A stretch of DNA of 64,000 nt from Anderseniella sp963700895 (lineage in GTDB: Bacteria; Pseudomonadota; Alphaproteobacteria; Rhizobiales; Aestuariivirgaceae), in the NCBI GenBank assembly GCA_963700895.1, contig CAVOZI010000019.1:10891-74890 (forward strand). The letters run 5' to 3'. Both the position numbers and the translations under genes were made by a program. Below, in pieces: positions 9,075-18,097 of the stretch. Position 1 is the first letter of the stretch. Each line of letters opens with the position of its first letter. The notes beneath the pieces are model-generated. The model saw only the letters and a program-made list of their open reading frames with translations, had not been told where the DNA came from and did not search any database.

Positions 9075-9482
9075 ATGGATGTGAACCCGCGGCAGCTGAG
9101 ATCCGATTACGCCAGCGCGGAGGCGGGCTTGCGCCATATCTTCGTGCGCGACCTGGCGCTGATTGCCATGGTCGGCATCTACGAACACGAGAAGAAGCAC
9201 CCTCAGCGGATCCTGGTGAACATAGATTGTGCCGTTCAGGAGATGGGCGGGCCGCTGGAGGACAACATCAAGAACGTGGTCAGCTACGAGAAGGTGGTGA
9301 AGGACGTGAAGTCCATCGTCCATGACGGCCACGTCAACCTGGTCGAGACGCTGGCGGAGAAGATCGCCGCCAAGGTGCTCAGGCACAAGGCGATTACGCG
9401 GGTCAGGGTGCGGGTGGAGAAGCTCGACATCATTCCTGAAGCGTCCAGCGTCGGCATCGAGATCGAGCGCGTAAAAGGCTGA
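9075..9482 (+). CDS. folB: Dihydroneopterin aldolase
   Basis: Folate pathway enzyme that splits 7,8-dihydroneopterin into 6-hydroxymethyl-dihydropterin and glycolaldehyde. The 135-residue single domain has the FolB tunnelling-fold pattern: IFVRDLALIAMVGIYEHEK at the N-terminus, a VSYEKVVKDVKSIV helix, LVETLAEKIAAKVL with the conserved Glu, and a final beta strand VRVEKLDIIPEA. The start at ATG 9075 is chosen; a GTG at 9066 would add three residues. It lies 20 bases after the FolM-like reductase, and the pair probably forms a pterin operon with it. Confidence 0.93.
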   Translation: MDVNPRQLRSDYASAEAGLRHIFVRDLALIAMVGIYEHEKKHPQRILVNIDCAVQEMGGPLEDNIKNVVSYEKVVKDVKSIVHDGHVNLVETLAEKIAAKVLRHKAITRVRVRVEKLDIIPEASSVGIEIERVKG

Positions 9483-9534
9483 CGTTCCCTCCGCGGGCCT
9501 CGCATGCAGGCCCTGCATTCGCTACATAAGGGCC

Positions 9535-11481
9535 ATGAGCGAACGTTCTGCAGACATTGCACCAGACGATGCCGCACCGGCCGGCCGGGAGTGCGGGCCG
9601 GAGGTGATCAAGCGGTTTGCGAAGACGCTGCCGGGCAAGCCGGGCGTCTACCGGATGTATGACGCCAAGGGCGACGTGCTCTATGTGGGCAAGGCGCGCA
9701 ACCTGAAAGCACGCGTTTCCAACTATACGCGGCTGGGGGGCCACACCAACCGCATCGCGGCGATGATTGCCAATACCGTGTCGATGGAGTTCGTCACCAC
9801 TCGCACCGAGCCGGAAGCACTGCTGCTCGAGGCCAACCTGATCAAGCGGCTGAAGCCCCGCTACAACGTCATCCTGCGCGACGACAAGTCGTTTCCCTAT
9901 ATCCTGATTGCCAAGGACCACCAGGCGGCCCAGATCACCAAGCATCGTGGCGCCCGCTCGCGCAAGGGCAGCTACTACGGACCGTTTGCCTCGGCAGGCT
10001 CGGTCAACGCCACCATAAACTCGCTGCAGAAGGCATTCCTGCTGCGTTCATGCACGGACAGCTATTACGAAAACCGTACCCGGCCCTGTCTGCTCTACCA
10101 GATCAAGCGGTGCGCGGCGCCGTGCACCGGAGAGATTTCGCTGGAGGAGTACGGCGAGCTGGTGAAGCAGGCCGAGGCGTTCCTGTCTGGCAAGTCGGAC
10201 GCGGTAAAGAAGCAGCTGGCCCGGCAAATGGAGCAGGCTGCGGAAGAGCTTGATTTCGAGCGCGCCGCCATCTACCGCGACCGGATTTCGGCGCTCAGCC
10301 ACGTGACTGCATCGCAGGGCATCAACCCGGCCGGCATCGAGGAGGCCGACATCTTCGGCATTGCCCAGCAGGGCGGGCAGACCTGCATCCAGGTGTTTTT
10401 CATCCGCGCCGGGCAGAACTGGGGCGCGCGCGCCTACTTTCCGCGCGCTGACCGCTCGGTCGAGGCGGCCGACGTGCTGGCCGCCTTCATTGCGCAGTTC
10501 TATGATGACAAGCCGGTGCCAAGGCAGCTGCTGCTGTCGGATGAGGCGGCAGAGGCTGAGCTGTTGGCGGATGCGCTGTCGTCGAAGGCGGCACGCAAGG
10601 TCGAGATCGCCGTGCCGCAGCGTGGCGACAAGCGCGAGCTGGTGGATCACGCCCGCACCAATGCCCGCGAGGCGCTGGGCCGCAGGCTTGCCGATACCTC
10701 TTCGCAGCGCAAGCTGCTGGAAGGTGTGCAGACGGTGTTCGGCCTTGACCGGATGCCGAGACGCATCGAGGTGTACGACAACTCGCACATTCAGGGCACC
10801 AATGCGGTGGGGGCGATGATCGTGGCGGGGCCGGAAGGTCTTGCCAAGGCGCATTACCGCAAGTTCAACATCAAGACGCAGATGGACGGCGGCGGCGACG
10901 ACTTCGCGATGATGCACGAGGTGCTGACGCGGCGCTTTTCGCGGCTGGTCAAGGAACATGGCGCGCGGCCGGAACAGCCCGAAGAGGATGCCGCCGGCAA
11001 CGATGACGATGATACGTCGGTCGGGAGCTGGCCCGACCTGTTGCTGATCGATGGCGGCAAGGGACAGCTTTCGGCGGTGCTCGACGTGCTGCGCGAGCTG
11101 GGCGTGGAGGATGTTGCGGTTGCAGGCATTTCCAAGGGGCCGGACCGGGACGCCGGCCGCGAGCAGTTCCACGTGGCGGGCAAGGCGCCATTCATGCTCG
11201 AACAGCGCGACCCGGTGTTGTACTATGTGCAGCGGTTGCGCGACGAGGCGCACCGGTTTGCCATCGGCACGCACCGGGCCAAGCGGTCGAAGGCCATCGT
11301 GGCCAATCCGCTGGACGAGATCGAGGGCATCGGACCGGGGCGGAAGAAGGCGCTGCTCAGGGCTTTCGGATCGGCGCGGGCGGTGAGCAGGGCGTCGGTT
11401 GCCGACCTGGAGGCGGTTGAGGGAATCAGCAGAAGTTTGGCAACCTCGATCTACGAGCATTTTCACGAGGGCGGGCAGTGA
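9535..11481 (+). CDS. uvrC: Excinuclease ABC subunit C
   Basis: Nucleotide-excision repair endonuclease that cuts on both sides of a UvrAB-marked lesion. The 648-residue protein has the full domain order: GIY-YIG nuclease (GVYRMYDAKGDVLYVGKA, about residues 39-57), the Cys-rich KRCAAPCTGEIS stretch, a UVR motif (ELDFERAAIYRDRI, about 239-252), the RNase H-like second nuclease (YDNSHIQGTNAVG, LLIDGGKGQL) and tandem helix-hairpin-helix motifs near the C-terminus. The stop overlaps the GTG start of pgsA, so the two genes are coupled. Confidence 0.97.
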   Translation: MSERSADIAPDDAAPAGRECGPEVIKRFAKTLPGKPGVYRMYDAKGDVLYVGKARNLKARVSNYTRLGGHTNRIAAMIANTVSMEFVTTRTEPEALLLEANLIKRLKPRYNVILRDDKSFPYILIAKDHQAAQITKHRGARSRKGSYYGPFASAGSVNATINSLQKAFLLRSCTDSYYENRTRPCLLYQIKRCAAPCTGEISLEEYGELVKQAEAFLSGKSDAVKKQLARQMEQAAEELDFERAAIYRDRISALSHVTASQGINPAGIEEADIFGIAQQGGQTCIQVFFIRAGQNWGARAYFPRADRSVEAADVLAAFIAQFYDDKPVPRQLLLSDEAAEAELLADALSSKAARKVEIAVPQRGDKRELVDHARTNAREALGRRLADTSSQRKLLEGVQTVFGLDRMPRRIEVYDNSHIQGTNAVGAMIVAGPEGLAKAHYRKFNIKTQMDGGGDDFAMMHEVLTRRFSRLVKEHGARPEQPEEDAAGNDDDDTSVGSWPDLLLIDGGKGQLSAVLDVLRELGVEDVAVAGISKGPDRDAGREQFHVAGKAPFMLEQRDPVLYYVQRLRDEAHRFAIGTHRAKRSKAIVANPLDEIEGIGPGRKKALLRAFGSARAVSRASVADLEAVEGISRSLATSIYEHFHEGGQ

Positions 11482-12092
11482 GCGCCGAGGCGGAGAAGAT
11501 CAGGCATCCCAACCGGCGCGGCAATGTCGCGACGTGGCTGCCGAACATCCTGACCTATCTGCGCATCGCAGCGGTGCCGGCGGTGGTGGGCTTGCTGATC
11601 TATGGCGGCGAGACCAATCGCTGGATCGCGCTGGGGATCTTCGTGGCGGCCGCCATCACCGACTTCCTCGACGGGTATCTCGCGCGCATCTGGCAGCAGC
11701 AGTCGTCGCTGGGCCGAATGCTCGACCCTATCGCCGACAAGCTGCTGATCGCCTCGGTGCTGCTGGCGGTCACTTACACCGGCCAGATTTACAGCTTTCA
11801 CATCTGGGCGGCGGTGATCATCCTGTGCCGCGAGATCCTGGTGTCGGGCTTGCGCGAGTTCCTGGCCGAACTCAGGGTTTCGGTACCGGTCACGCAGATG
11901 GCCAAATGGAAAACCACCATCCAGATGGTGGCCATCGCCTTCCTGATCGTCGGACCGGCGGGCGACAAGGTCATGGAGCACACATCGACCATCGGTCTGG
12001 TGTTCCTCTGGATTGCGGCGCTGGCAACGCTCTATACTGGTCTTGATTATTTTCGTGCGGGTGTGAAGCACGTGATAGACGAGGACGAATGA
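11478..12092 (+). CDS. pgsA: CDP-diacylglycerol--glycerol-3-phosphate 3-phosphatidyltransferase
   Basis: Integral membrane enzyme that makes phosphatidylglycerol phosphate, the committed step to PG and cardiolipin. The 204-residue protein carries the CDP-alcohol phosphotransferase signature DG-x2-AR-x8-G-x3-D-x3-D, seen from DGYLAR through GRMLDPIAD, and several hydrophobic helices. The GTG start at 11478 overlaps the uvrC stop, and its own stop overlaps moaD as ATGA. The uvrC-pgsA-moaD order is common in alphaproteobacteria. Confidence 0.93.
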   Translation: MSAEAEKIRHPNRRGNVATWLPNILTYLRIAAVPAVVGLLIYGGETNRWIALGIFVAAAITDFLDGYLARIWQQQSSLGRMLDPIADKLLIASVLLAVTYTGQIYSFHIWAAVIILCREILVSGLREFLAELRVSVPVTQMAKWKTTIQMVAIAFLIVGPAGDKVMEHTSTIGLVFLWIAALATLYTGLDYFRAGVKHVIDEDE

Positions 12093-12340
12093 AGGTTCTG
12101 TACTTTGCCTGGGTGCGCCAGCGCACCGGCACGGGCGAGGAAAACATCGAGGTTCCCGCCGGCGTGACGACCGTTGGCGAGCTTGCCGCTCATCTGGCAG
12201 GCCGCGATGAGGGCTATGCGGCGGCGTTTGAAAACATGAACGTGATCCGCGCCGCGGTGGACCAGGAACACGTGGGCCTTGACCATCCGCTGGCCGGCGC
12301 ACGCGAGGTGGCGTTCTTCCCGCCGGTTACAGGCGGCTGA
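12089..12340 (+). CDS. moaD: Molybdopterin synthase small subunit (sulfur carrier)
   Basis: An 83-residue ubiquitin-fold protein ending in the essential Gly-Gly (PPVTGG), which is thiocarboxylated and donates sulfur for molybdopterin. The N-terminus KVLYFAWVRQRTG and the motif EVAFFPPV are typical. The start overlaps pgsA by ATGA. The large subunit gene moaE, usually the next gene, is missing; the downstream neighbour is the convergent tctA. The window holds a molybdenum hydroxylase and a SUOX-domain gene, so the cofactor is expected to be made. Confidence 0.93.
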   Translation: MKVLYFAWVRQRTGTGEENIEVPAGVTTVGELAAHLAGRDEGYAAAFENMNVIRAAVDQEHVGLDHPLAGAREVAFFPPVTGG

Positions 12341-12414
12341 ACGCCCCGGCTCTGCCTGCCGCCGCCGCGCCAGATGGTCGGGCAAGGCGGGGCAGGCGAT
12401 TTGCCGGACTTATG

Positions 12415-13935
12415 TCACTCTGCTGCTAGCGGCTTCTTCTGCCAGCGGTCCTTGGCCAGCTTCAACAGCGGCAGCACCAGCAGTATGATGGCAATCACGG
12501 TGATCGGGCCGGCGATGGGCCGGTTGAGAAAGATCATCGGGTTGCCGTTTGACAGCAGCAGCGACTGGCGCAGGGCCGGTTCGGCGATCGGGCCGAGCAC
12601 GATGGCCAGCACAGCAGGCGCCAGCGGATAGTCGAGCTTGCGCATGAAGAACGCCGCAAAGCCGAACACCAGCATCATCCACACGTCAAACATGTCGTTG
12701 GTGGCTGCGTAGCCGCCGACAACCGACAGGACGAATATCATCGGCGTCAGCACGGTGAACGGCATGCGCAGCATCCACAGGAACAGCGGTACGAAAGCCA
12801 GGTTCAACAGCAGCGCGAAGAAATTGGAGACGTAGAACGATCCGATCAGGCTCCACACAAAATCCGGCTGTTCGACGAACAGTCGCGGTCCGGGGGTAAG
12901 ACCCCAGATCACCATGCCGCCAAGCAGGATGGCGGTAGTGGGCGAGCCCGGGATGCCCAGCGTCAACATTGGCAGCATGGCGCCGGCGGAGGCCGAGTTG
13001 TTGGCAGACTCCGGGGCGGCGACGCCCTCCTGGTTACCCTGGCCGAACGAGGCGGGGTCCTTCGAGGACAGTTTGGTCATGCCGTATGCCATGAGGGCGC
13101 CGGGCGTCGCACCCGCCGCAGGCAATATACCCACGAAGAAGCCCAGAATCGAACCAATCGACAGTCCGCGCCAGCAGGTCAGCGTGGTCCATATGTGCTG
13201 GCGGATCGAGGCCAGGGTCAGCTTCACCCGGGTCATCGTCACATCGCCCCGGGTCTCATCGATGGTCCACAGCATTTCGCCGATGCCATAGATGCCGATG
13301 GCCAGAACCAGGAAGTTGATGCCGGACATGAAACCGGTCAGCCCGCCGAACACCAGCCGTGATTCTCCCGATATCTCGTCAAAGCCGACGGCTGCCAGCG
13401 CCAGACCGAGGAAGATGGAAAAGAAAGTCTTCGGGATGTCGTCGCCGCCAAGTCCGATAAAGGTGGCGAAGGCCAGCAGCATCAGGGCGAAAATCTCGGG
13501 CGACCCGAACTTGAGCGCCACGATGGCCAGCGGCGGCGCGAACAGGGTGAACAGCACGTTGGCAACCGAGCCGCCGATGAACGAGGCCACGGCAGCGGTG
13601 ATCAGCGCCTGGTCGGCGCGGCCTTTCAGAGCCATCGGTCTGCCGTCGAAGGTTGTCGCCACCGCGGTTGAGGCGCCGGGGATGCCGAGCGTTATCGAAC
13701 TGATGGCGCCGCCGTACATGGCCCCGAAATAGATTGCGGCAAGGAAGATGATGGCAGAACCGGGCGGCACGAGGAAGGTGGCCGGAAGCAGGATGGCCAC
13801 GCCGTTCACAGAGCCAAGGCCCGGCATGGCTCCGATGAACAGGCCAATGGTGACGCCGATGATGATGAGCAGGATGTTGATGGGCTCGAAGGCATGCAGC
13901 ATGCCCGAGGCGAGAGAGGCGAGAATGTCGGCCAT
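12415..13935 (-). CDS. tctA: Tripartite tricarboxylate transporter, large membrane subunit TctA
   Basis: A 506-residue membrane permease of the TTT family, which imports carboxylates with the help of a periplasmic receptor. It is strongly hydrophobic with about a dozen segments and has the family motif GAMPGLGSVNGVAILLP near residue 33 and its internal counterpart LPAAGATPGALMAYG. It lies 12 bases after tctB and is the last gene of this leftward pair. The receptor TctC is not next to them, so it must be supplied from elsewhere. The substrate is unknown. Confidence 0.93.
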   Translation of the reverse strand: MADILASLASGMLHAFEPINILLIIIGVTIGLFIGAMPGLGSVNGVAILLPATFLVPPGSAIIFLAAIYFGAMYGGAISSITLGIPGASTAVATTFDGRPMALKGRADQALITAAVASFIGGSVANVLFTLFAPPLAIVALKFGSPEIFALMLLAFATFIGLGGDDIPKTFFSIFLGLALAAVGFDEISGESRLVFGGLTGFMSGINFLVLAIGIYGIGEMLWTIDETRGDVTMTRVKLTLASIRQHIWTTLTCWRGLSIGSILGFFVGILPAAGATPGALMAYGMTKLSSKDPASFGQGNQEGVAAPESANNSASAGAMLPMLTLGIPGSPTTAILLGGMVIWGLTPGPRLFVEQPDFVWSLIGSFYVSNFFALLLNLAFVPLFLWMLRMPFTVLTPMIFVLSVVGGYAATNDMFDVWMMLVFGFAAFFMRKLDYPLAPAVLAIVLGPIAEPALRQSLLLSNGNPMIFLNRPIAGPITVIAIILLVLPLLKLAKDRWQKKPLAAE

Positions 13936-13947
13936 GATGATCAGGTC

Positions 13948-14445
13948 CTAGAGGAAGATCGCGTAGAGCGGCAGGAACAGCGGTTCGAGGTAGCCCTTGG
14001 GCAGCACCTGGCGCATGGCTACGTCGAAGAAGAAGAAGAACGTCACCGGAGTTGCGATGGCGATTGCCAGCGTTGCCGGCCAGCCATGCTTGCCGAGGAA
14101 GCGCAGATAGTAGATCAGGAAGACGAACATACCCCCATACATTCCCAGTACTTGGCACAGGGCGACGAACCCGATCAGTCCGCCGCCGACCAGCACCAGC
14201 ATGCGGACGCCATGGCTGTCGACAATCGGCAGGTCCGACTGTGATGGCGGCGATGCCCGCCTGACCCATCGCAGCATAATCAGGCCGGTACAGATCAACA
14301 TGCCGGCCGCCAGCCAGAACGGCCAGAAGCCGCCGCCCGGGCCTTCGCCCGAGACGTAGCGGATTTCCAGTTCGGAGCTTTTCCACATCAGGTAAATGGA
14401 GAAGGCGGCAAACAGCATTGCCACCACGAGTTCGGCACGACGCAT
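13948..14445 (-). CDS. tctB: Tripartite tricarboxylate transporter, small membrane subunit TctB
   Basis: A 165-residue four-helix membrane protein, the small partner of TctA. It begins MRRAELVVAMLFAAFSIYL, and the first loop carries YVSGEGPGGGFWPFW, the usual TctB pattern ahead of the second helix. The gene order tctB-tctA is standard, but the usual upstream tctC is replaced by about 290 bases without a gene and then the L,D-transpeptidase. Confidence 0.88.
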   Translation of the reverse strand: MRRAELVVAMLFAAFSIYLMWKSSELEIRYVSGEGPGGGFWPFWLAAGMLICTGLIMLRWVRRASPPSQSDLPIVDSHGVRMLVLVGGGLIGFVALCQVLGMYGGMFVFLIYYLRFLGKHGWPATLAIAIATPVTFFFFFDVAMRQVLPKGYLEPLFLPLYAIFL

Positions 14446-14587
14446 TTTCGACTGCTCGCGAGTTGGCGTGCGGTAGACGGCGCACGCGCTGCACCGGTCG
14501 GTCCAAGGCCGGCATTGGCATGAAATGTGAGGATTTCAGTCAGGCGGGGTGGGGCTGCAAAAGGCAGATGCGGAAGCGGGATGTTAA

Positions 14588-14604
14588 GGTCGCTCGTAGC
14601 GACC
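14588..14604. terminator. Short perfect hairpin in the tctB / L,D-transpeptidase gap
   Basis: GGTCGCT and AGCGACC form a 7-bp stem around a CGT loop. No strong U-run follows on the minus strand and only CTTT on the plus strand. The gap 14446-14738 contains no gene; this hairpin is its only clear structure. Confidence 0.3.
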
Positions 14605-14738
14605 CTTTGTCGTCTCCAGCTTTTTCCACCCTGATGGCCCGTCGCCAGGCGGGCCGAGGCACCTCTAGTTCGTGCCGTGTTGATCTGAGCAAGACGCTAT
14701 CACAACCCAATCGCAACGCAATGGGATTCTGGGGCGGC

Positions 14739-16388
14739 TCAGTGGTCGTCCGCCTCGGCGAAACGGCCGCCGGTCAGCAGTTGTTCGGCCAGAATCTCGT
14801 CACGGCCATAAATGTCGCGACGGAAGTGGACGTTGCCGTCCTTGTTGGCGAACGCCGTGATGTAGCTGATGTAAACGGGGACCTTCCGCTTCAGCTTGAC
14901 GATCCGCTGCTCTCCGGAATTCACCTGCTGGTCGATACGGTCGCGGGTCCAGCCCTCGTCCTTGAGGATGACTTCGGCAAGGGTCAACGGGTCCTGCACC
15001 CGGATACAGCCGTGTGAATAGACGCGCAGGTCCTTCTCGAACAGGCTCTTTGCGGGGGTGTCGTGAATGTAGACACTGTACTTGTTGGGGAACATGAACT
15101 TGATGCGGCCCAAGGCATTCTTGTCACCGGTATCCTGCCGCAGCCGGTAGGGCACGCGGCTCATCGCAGCCCAGTTCACCGAGTACGGGTTGACTTCCTT
15201 GCCGGCGCTGTCGAGCACCCGGATGCCCTGGCGCTGCAGGTAGCCTGCATCCTGTTTCAGCTTCGGCAGGTATTCCTTGTTTGCAATGGACGATGGCACG
15301 TTCCAGTAGGGGTTCATGACCAGGTAGGTCATGTCCTCGGTGAACACCGGCGTCTTGTGATAGGTCTTGCCCACCACAACCCGGGCGGTATGGACGGTTT
15401 CCTCGTCCTTCATCACCTTGAGTTCCTGATCGGCCAGGTTGACGAATACATAAAAGCCGCCAGGCTCACGGTCCAGCCAGCGGCGGCGCTCGAGATTGAC
15501 TTCAAGCTGGCGGATGCGGTCGTCCACGCCCTTGTTCATTTGTTCGAGCGTGGTCGGACCGATGACGCCGTCCTCTGCCAGCCCGTGACGCATCTGGAAG
15601 TTTTTCACTGCTGCAACGGTCACGTCATCATAGACCTCGCCAACCGGGCGGTCTGCCGGCTTCAGGTCGCCGACCGTGGTCAGCAGTTCACGCAACAGCG
15701 GCAGCCGCACGTCGGTGCCGCCGGGCTTGAGAACCTGTCCTTCGGGAACTGGCTGCCAGCCGCCTGCATCGCGGATGGCGCGGTAGCGTGCAAGCGCCTC
15801 GACGAGACGGTTATAGCGCTCGTCCTGCGGCATGAGTTTGGCGAGATAGGGTTGGAGATCGTCGGCCTGCTCGGCACCGTCGAGCAGATACGCGGCGCCG
15901 TACTCACGCGGCAACTCGATGTCGTTGTTCCTTGTCACTTCGCTGGGGTCCACCCGGCCGCGGGTCAGGTCGCGGGCGAGGTCGATGAAGGCGCTGGTGA
16001 GCAGCATCTCCAGTTCTGCCAGCGCGCGCGGATGCGTGTCGCCGACAAGATCCTGGATGGCGTCAACCCGGTATTTGAACTCGCGCAGGCCGTGGTTCTC
16101 GATATTCTCGAGAAATGCCAGCAGCACCTTGCCCTTGCCCTTCAGGCCAGCGTCGCGCACCCAGATCGGCTTGAACGATCGGTCCGCATAATAGGTGAAA
16201 ACCTGGATAAGCCGCTCATCGTCCTCGATCGTACCGACATTGCTTTCGCCGTTTAGGATGATCTGCTCGATCTGCTGGCCAACGGCGACATTGTTGCTGG
16301 CAGCAAGCGCACTGGCCGGCGTGCCCGGAGGCAGCAGCAGCAGGGCGAGGCAAAAGAACATCGCAAGCGCAAAACGGACGGCAGGCAT
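14739..16388 (-). CDS. L,D-transpeptidase with peptidoglycan-binding domain (YcbB/LdtD-like)
   Basis: Cell-wall enzyme expected to make 3-3 cross-links in peptidoglycan or attach proteins to it. The 549-residue protein has a signal peptide (about residues 1-30), an N-terminal scaffold region, a peptidoglycan-binding domain (VKNFQMRHGLAEDGVIG) and a C-terminal YkuD catalytic domain with the active-site motif SHGCIRV and the upstream His in SVYIHDTPAK. The length and order match E. coli LdtD/YcbB. The start at 16388 is chosen because GGAGAG lies eight bases upstream; reading further upstream runs antisense-like through ilvE. Confidence 0.92.
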   Translation of the reverse strand: MPAVRFALAMFFCLALLLLPPGTPASALAASNNVAVGQQIEQIILNGESNVGTIEDDERLIQVFTYYADRSFKPIWVRDAGLKGKGKVLLAFLENIENHGLREFKYRVDAIQDLVGDTHPRALAELEMLLTSAFIDLARDLTRGRVDPSEVTRNNDIELPREYGAAYLLDGAEQADDLQPYLAKLMPQDERYNRLVEALARYRAIRDAGGWQPVPEGQVLKPGGTDVRLPLLRELLTTVGDLKPADRPVGEVYDDVTVAAVKNFQMRHGLAEDGVIGPTTLEQMNKGVDDRIRQLEVNLERRRWLDREPGGFYVFVNLADQELKVMKDEETVHTARVVVGKTYHKTPVFTEDMTYLVMNPYWNVPSSIANKEYLPKLKQDAGYLQRQGIRVLDSAGKEVNPYSVNWAAMSRVPYRLRQDTGDKNALGRIKFMFPNKYSVYIHDTPAKSLFEKDLRVYSHGCIRVQDPLTLAEVILKDEGWTRDRIDQQVNSGEQRIVKLKRKVPVYISYITAFANKDGNVHFRRDIYGRDEILAEQLLTGGRFAEADDH

Positions 16389-16464
16389 GAACAGCTCTCC
16401 ATGACGATCATCCCCCGGATGCGCCGCATGATAGCGTGACGCGGCCCGCGATGGAACGGGCAGC

Positions 16465-16500
16465 AAAAAGGGTGCAGTCACTTGGTGAGTGACTGCACCC
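16465..16500 (-). terminator. Intrinsic terminator of ilvE
   Basis: A perfect 13-bp stem (GGGTGCAGTCACT with AGTGACTGCACCC, loop TGGTG), followed on the minus strand by TTTTT. It lies 28 bases after the ilvE stop and separates ilvE from the L,D-transpeptidase gene. Confidence 0.88.
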
Positions 16501-16528
16501 TCGATTGTATCTGCATCCGGCAGTCGGG

Positions 16529-17422
16529 TTACTCGGCTGCGGCGGCCTTGGGCTGAACGGCGTTCATGTAGTCGTTCATCAAGGTGGTGGTGATGTTGCC
16601 GACGGTGAACCTGTACGGCCCGATCTCGGAGACCGGCGTCACTTCCGCTGCGGTGCCGACGATGAAGCACTCCACGAAGGTCGCCATTTCCTCCGGCATG
16701 ATGGCGCGCTCGTTGATCTTGATCTGGCGGTCGTGGGCAAGGCCCATCACGGTCTGGCGGGTGATGCCGTCGAGGAAGCAGTCCGGCGTCGGGGTGTGCA
16801 GTTCGCCGTCCTTGACGAAGAACACGTTGGCCCCGGTTGCCTCGGCCACCTGGCCGCGGTAGTCCAGCATCAGCGCATCGGCATAGCCGGCGCGTTCGGC
16901 GGCGTGCTTGGACAGGGTGCAGATCATGTACAGGCCGGCGGCCTTGGCTTCCGATGGCGCAGTGGCCGGGTCCGGGCGGCGCCACTTGGCCATGTCGAGG
17001 CGGATGCCCTTGAGGCGCTGCTGGGCGTCGAAATAGCTCGGCCATTCCCAGATGGCGATGGCGACGTTGATGCGGGTGGTCTGCGCCGACACGCCCATCA
17101 TCTCCGAGCCGCGCCATGCGACAGGTCGCACATAGGCGTCCTTCAGGCCCTGGCGCTGCAGCAGCTCGATGCAGGCATTGTCGATCTCCTCCACCGTATA
17201 GGGGATCTTCATGTCCAGTATCTCGGCGGAGCGGAACAACCGTTCGGTGTGCTCGCGCAGCTTGAAAATGCGGCCCCCGTAGGCGCGCTCGCCTTCAAAT
17301 ACCGAGGAGGCATAGTGCAGGGCGTGGCTCAGCACGTGGAGCTGGGCATCGGACCAGGGGATGAACTGGCCGTTCATCCAGATTTCGCCGGGACGATCGT
17401 CAAACGGGGCTGCGGCTGCCAT
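16529..17422 (-). CDS. ilvE: Branched-chain amino acid aminotransferase
   Basis: PLP-dependent class IV aminotransferase for the last step of valine, leucine and isoleucine synthesis. The 297-residue protein shows FEGERAYGGRIFKL, the PLP-lysine context SEAKAAGLYM, the substrate loop DYRGQVAEATGANVF and the late motif EVTPVSEIGPYRF. The start at 17422 (MAAAAPFDD) fits the family's usual N-terminus; a longer reading to 17638 crosses the promoter region. It is transcribed away from the MarR-regulator-kinase operon and has its own terminator. Confidence 0.93.
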   Translation of the reverse strand: MAAAAPFDDRPGEIWMNGQFIPWSDAQLHVLSHALHYASSVFEGERAYGGRIFKLREHTERLFRSAEILDMKIPYTVEEIDNACIELLQRQGLKDAYVRPVAWRGSEMMGVSAQTTRINVAIAIWEWPSYFDAQQRLKGIRLDMAKWRRPDPATAPSEAKAAGLYMICTLSKHAAERAGYADALMLDYRGQVAEATGANVFFVKDGELHTPTPDCFLDGITRQTVMGLAHDRQIKINERAIMPEEMATFVECFIVGTAAEVTPVSEIGPYRFTVGNITTTLMNDYMNAVQPKAAAAE

Positions 17423-17537
17423 GGCAGGCTCCTGTGGTACCGGCCGGCAGGGTACACCCGCGCAAGTCCGGGAATTGCTCTCGACAAACACGAAAACGCA
17501 TGAAATGCGGACAATCCCACTACCAATCGCCGGAAAA

Positions 17538-17558
17538 TATGTCAATATAGCTGACATA
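17538..17558. promoter_or_regulatory. Candidate operator between ilvE and the MarR gene
   Basis: Inverted repeat TATGTCA-N7-TGACATA, 38 bases before the MarR start. The shape and place fit a MarR-family site that could control its own gene, ilvE or both. Binding is inferred only from symmetry and location. Confidence 0.5.
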
Positions 17559-17596
17559 AACTGTGATCGGCGGCGATCATGAGGAGGGGGCCTTCG

Positions 17597-18097
17597 ATGG
17601 CCAGTGACGCAGCACAACAGACCACGCCTGTTCAGCATGGGCTCAGCGATGAAGACGTCATCGAACTGATCGAACTGCTGTACTTCGGCTACCGGGATTT
17701 CACCTCGGATCCCGACGCACTTCTGTCACACTACGGGTTCGGCAGAGCCCACCATCGTGTGGTGCATTTCGTCGGACGCAATCCGGGCATCTCGGTGGCG
17801 GAACTGCTGGTGGTGCTCAAGATCACCAAACAGAGCCTGGCGAGGGTGCTGCGCGAGCTGGTGGAGCGCGGCTTCATCGAGCAGCGCACCGGCGATGCCG
17901 ACCGGCGCAAGCGGCTTCTGTATCTCAGCGACGAGGGCCGGGCGCTGCATCTGCGGCTGATGGCGCCGCAGATGGCGCGGGTGCGCGATGCCATTGCCCA
18001 TGCCGGCGCCGACTCCGGGCCGGTGATGCAGCAGCTCCTTTACGGACTGATCAACCAGCATGAGCGTGGCGAGGTCGAGCGGATCGTCGGATCATGA
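17597..18097 (+). CDS. MarR-family transcriptional regulator
   Basis: A 166-residue winged-helix repressor. The DNA-binding part has ISVAELLVVLKITKQSLARVLREL followed by the wing GDADRRKRLLYLSDEGR, both typical of MarR proteins. The start at 17597 is chosen because AGGAGG lies just upstream. Its stop overlaps the next gene as ATGA, so it is co-translated with a two-component system, which is unusual for a MarR protein and suggests the three genes share one signal. An inverted repeat upstream is a candidate autoregulatory site. Confidence 0.88.
   Translation: MASDAAQQTTPVQHGLSDEDVIELIELLYFGYRDFTSDPDALLSHYGFGRAHHRVVHFVGRNPGISVAELLVVLKITKQSLARVLRELVERGFIEQRTGDADRRKRLLYLSDEGRALHLRLMAPQMARVRDAIAHAGADSGPVMQQLLYGLINQHERGEVERIVGS

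Noticed and set aside
14739..17117. A single 792-codon frame on the minus strand that extends the L,D-transpeptidase upstream
   Set aside because: Its first 240 codons run through ilvE out of frame. GGAGAG and a signal peptide mark the real start at 16388.
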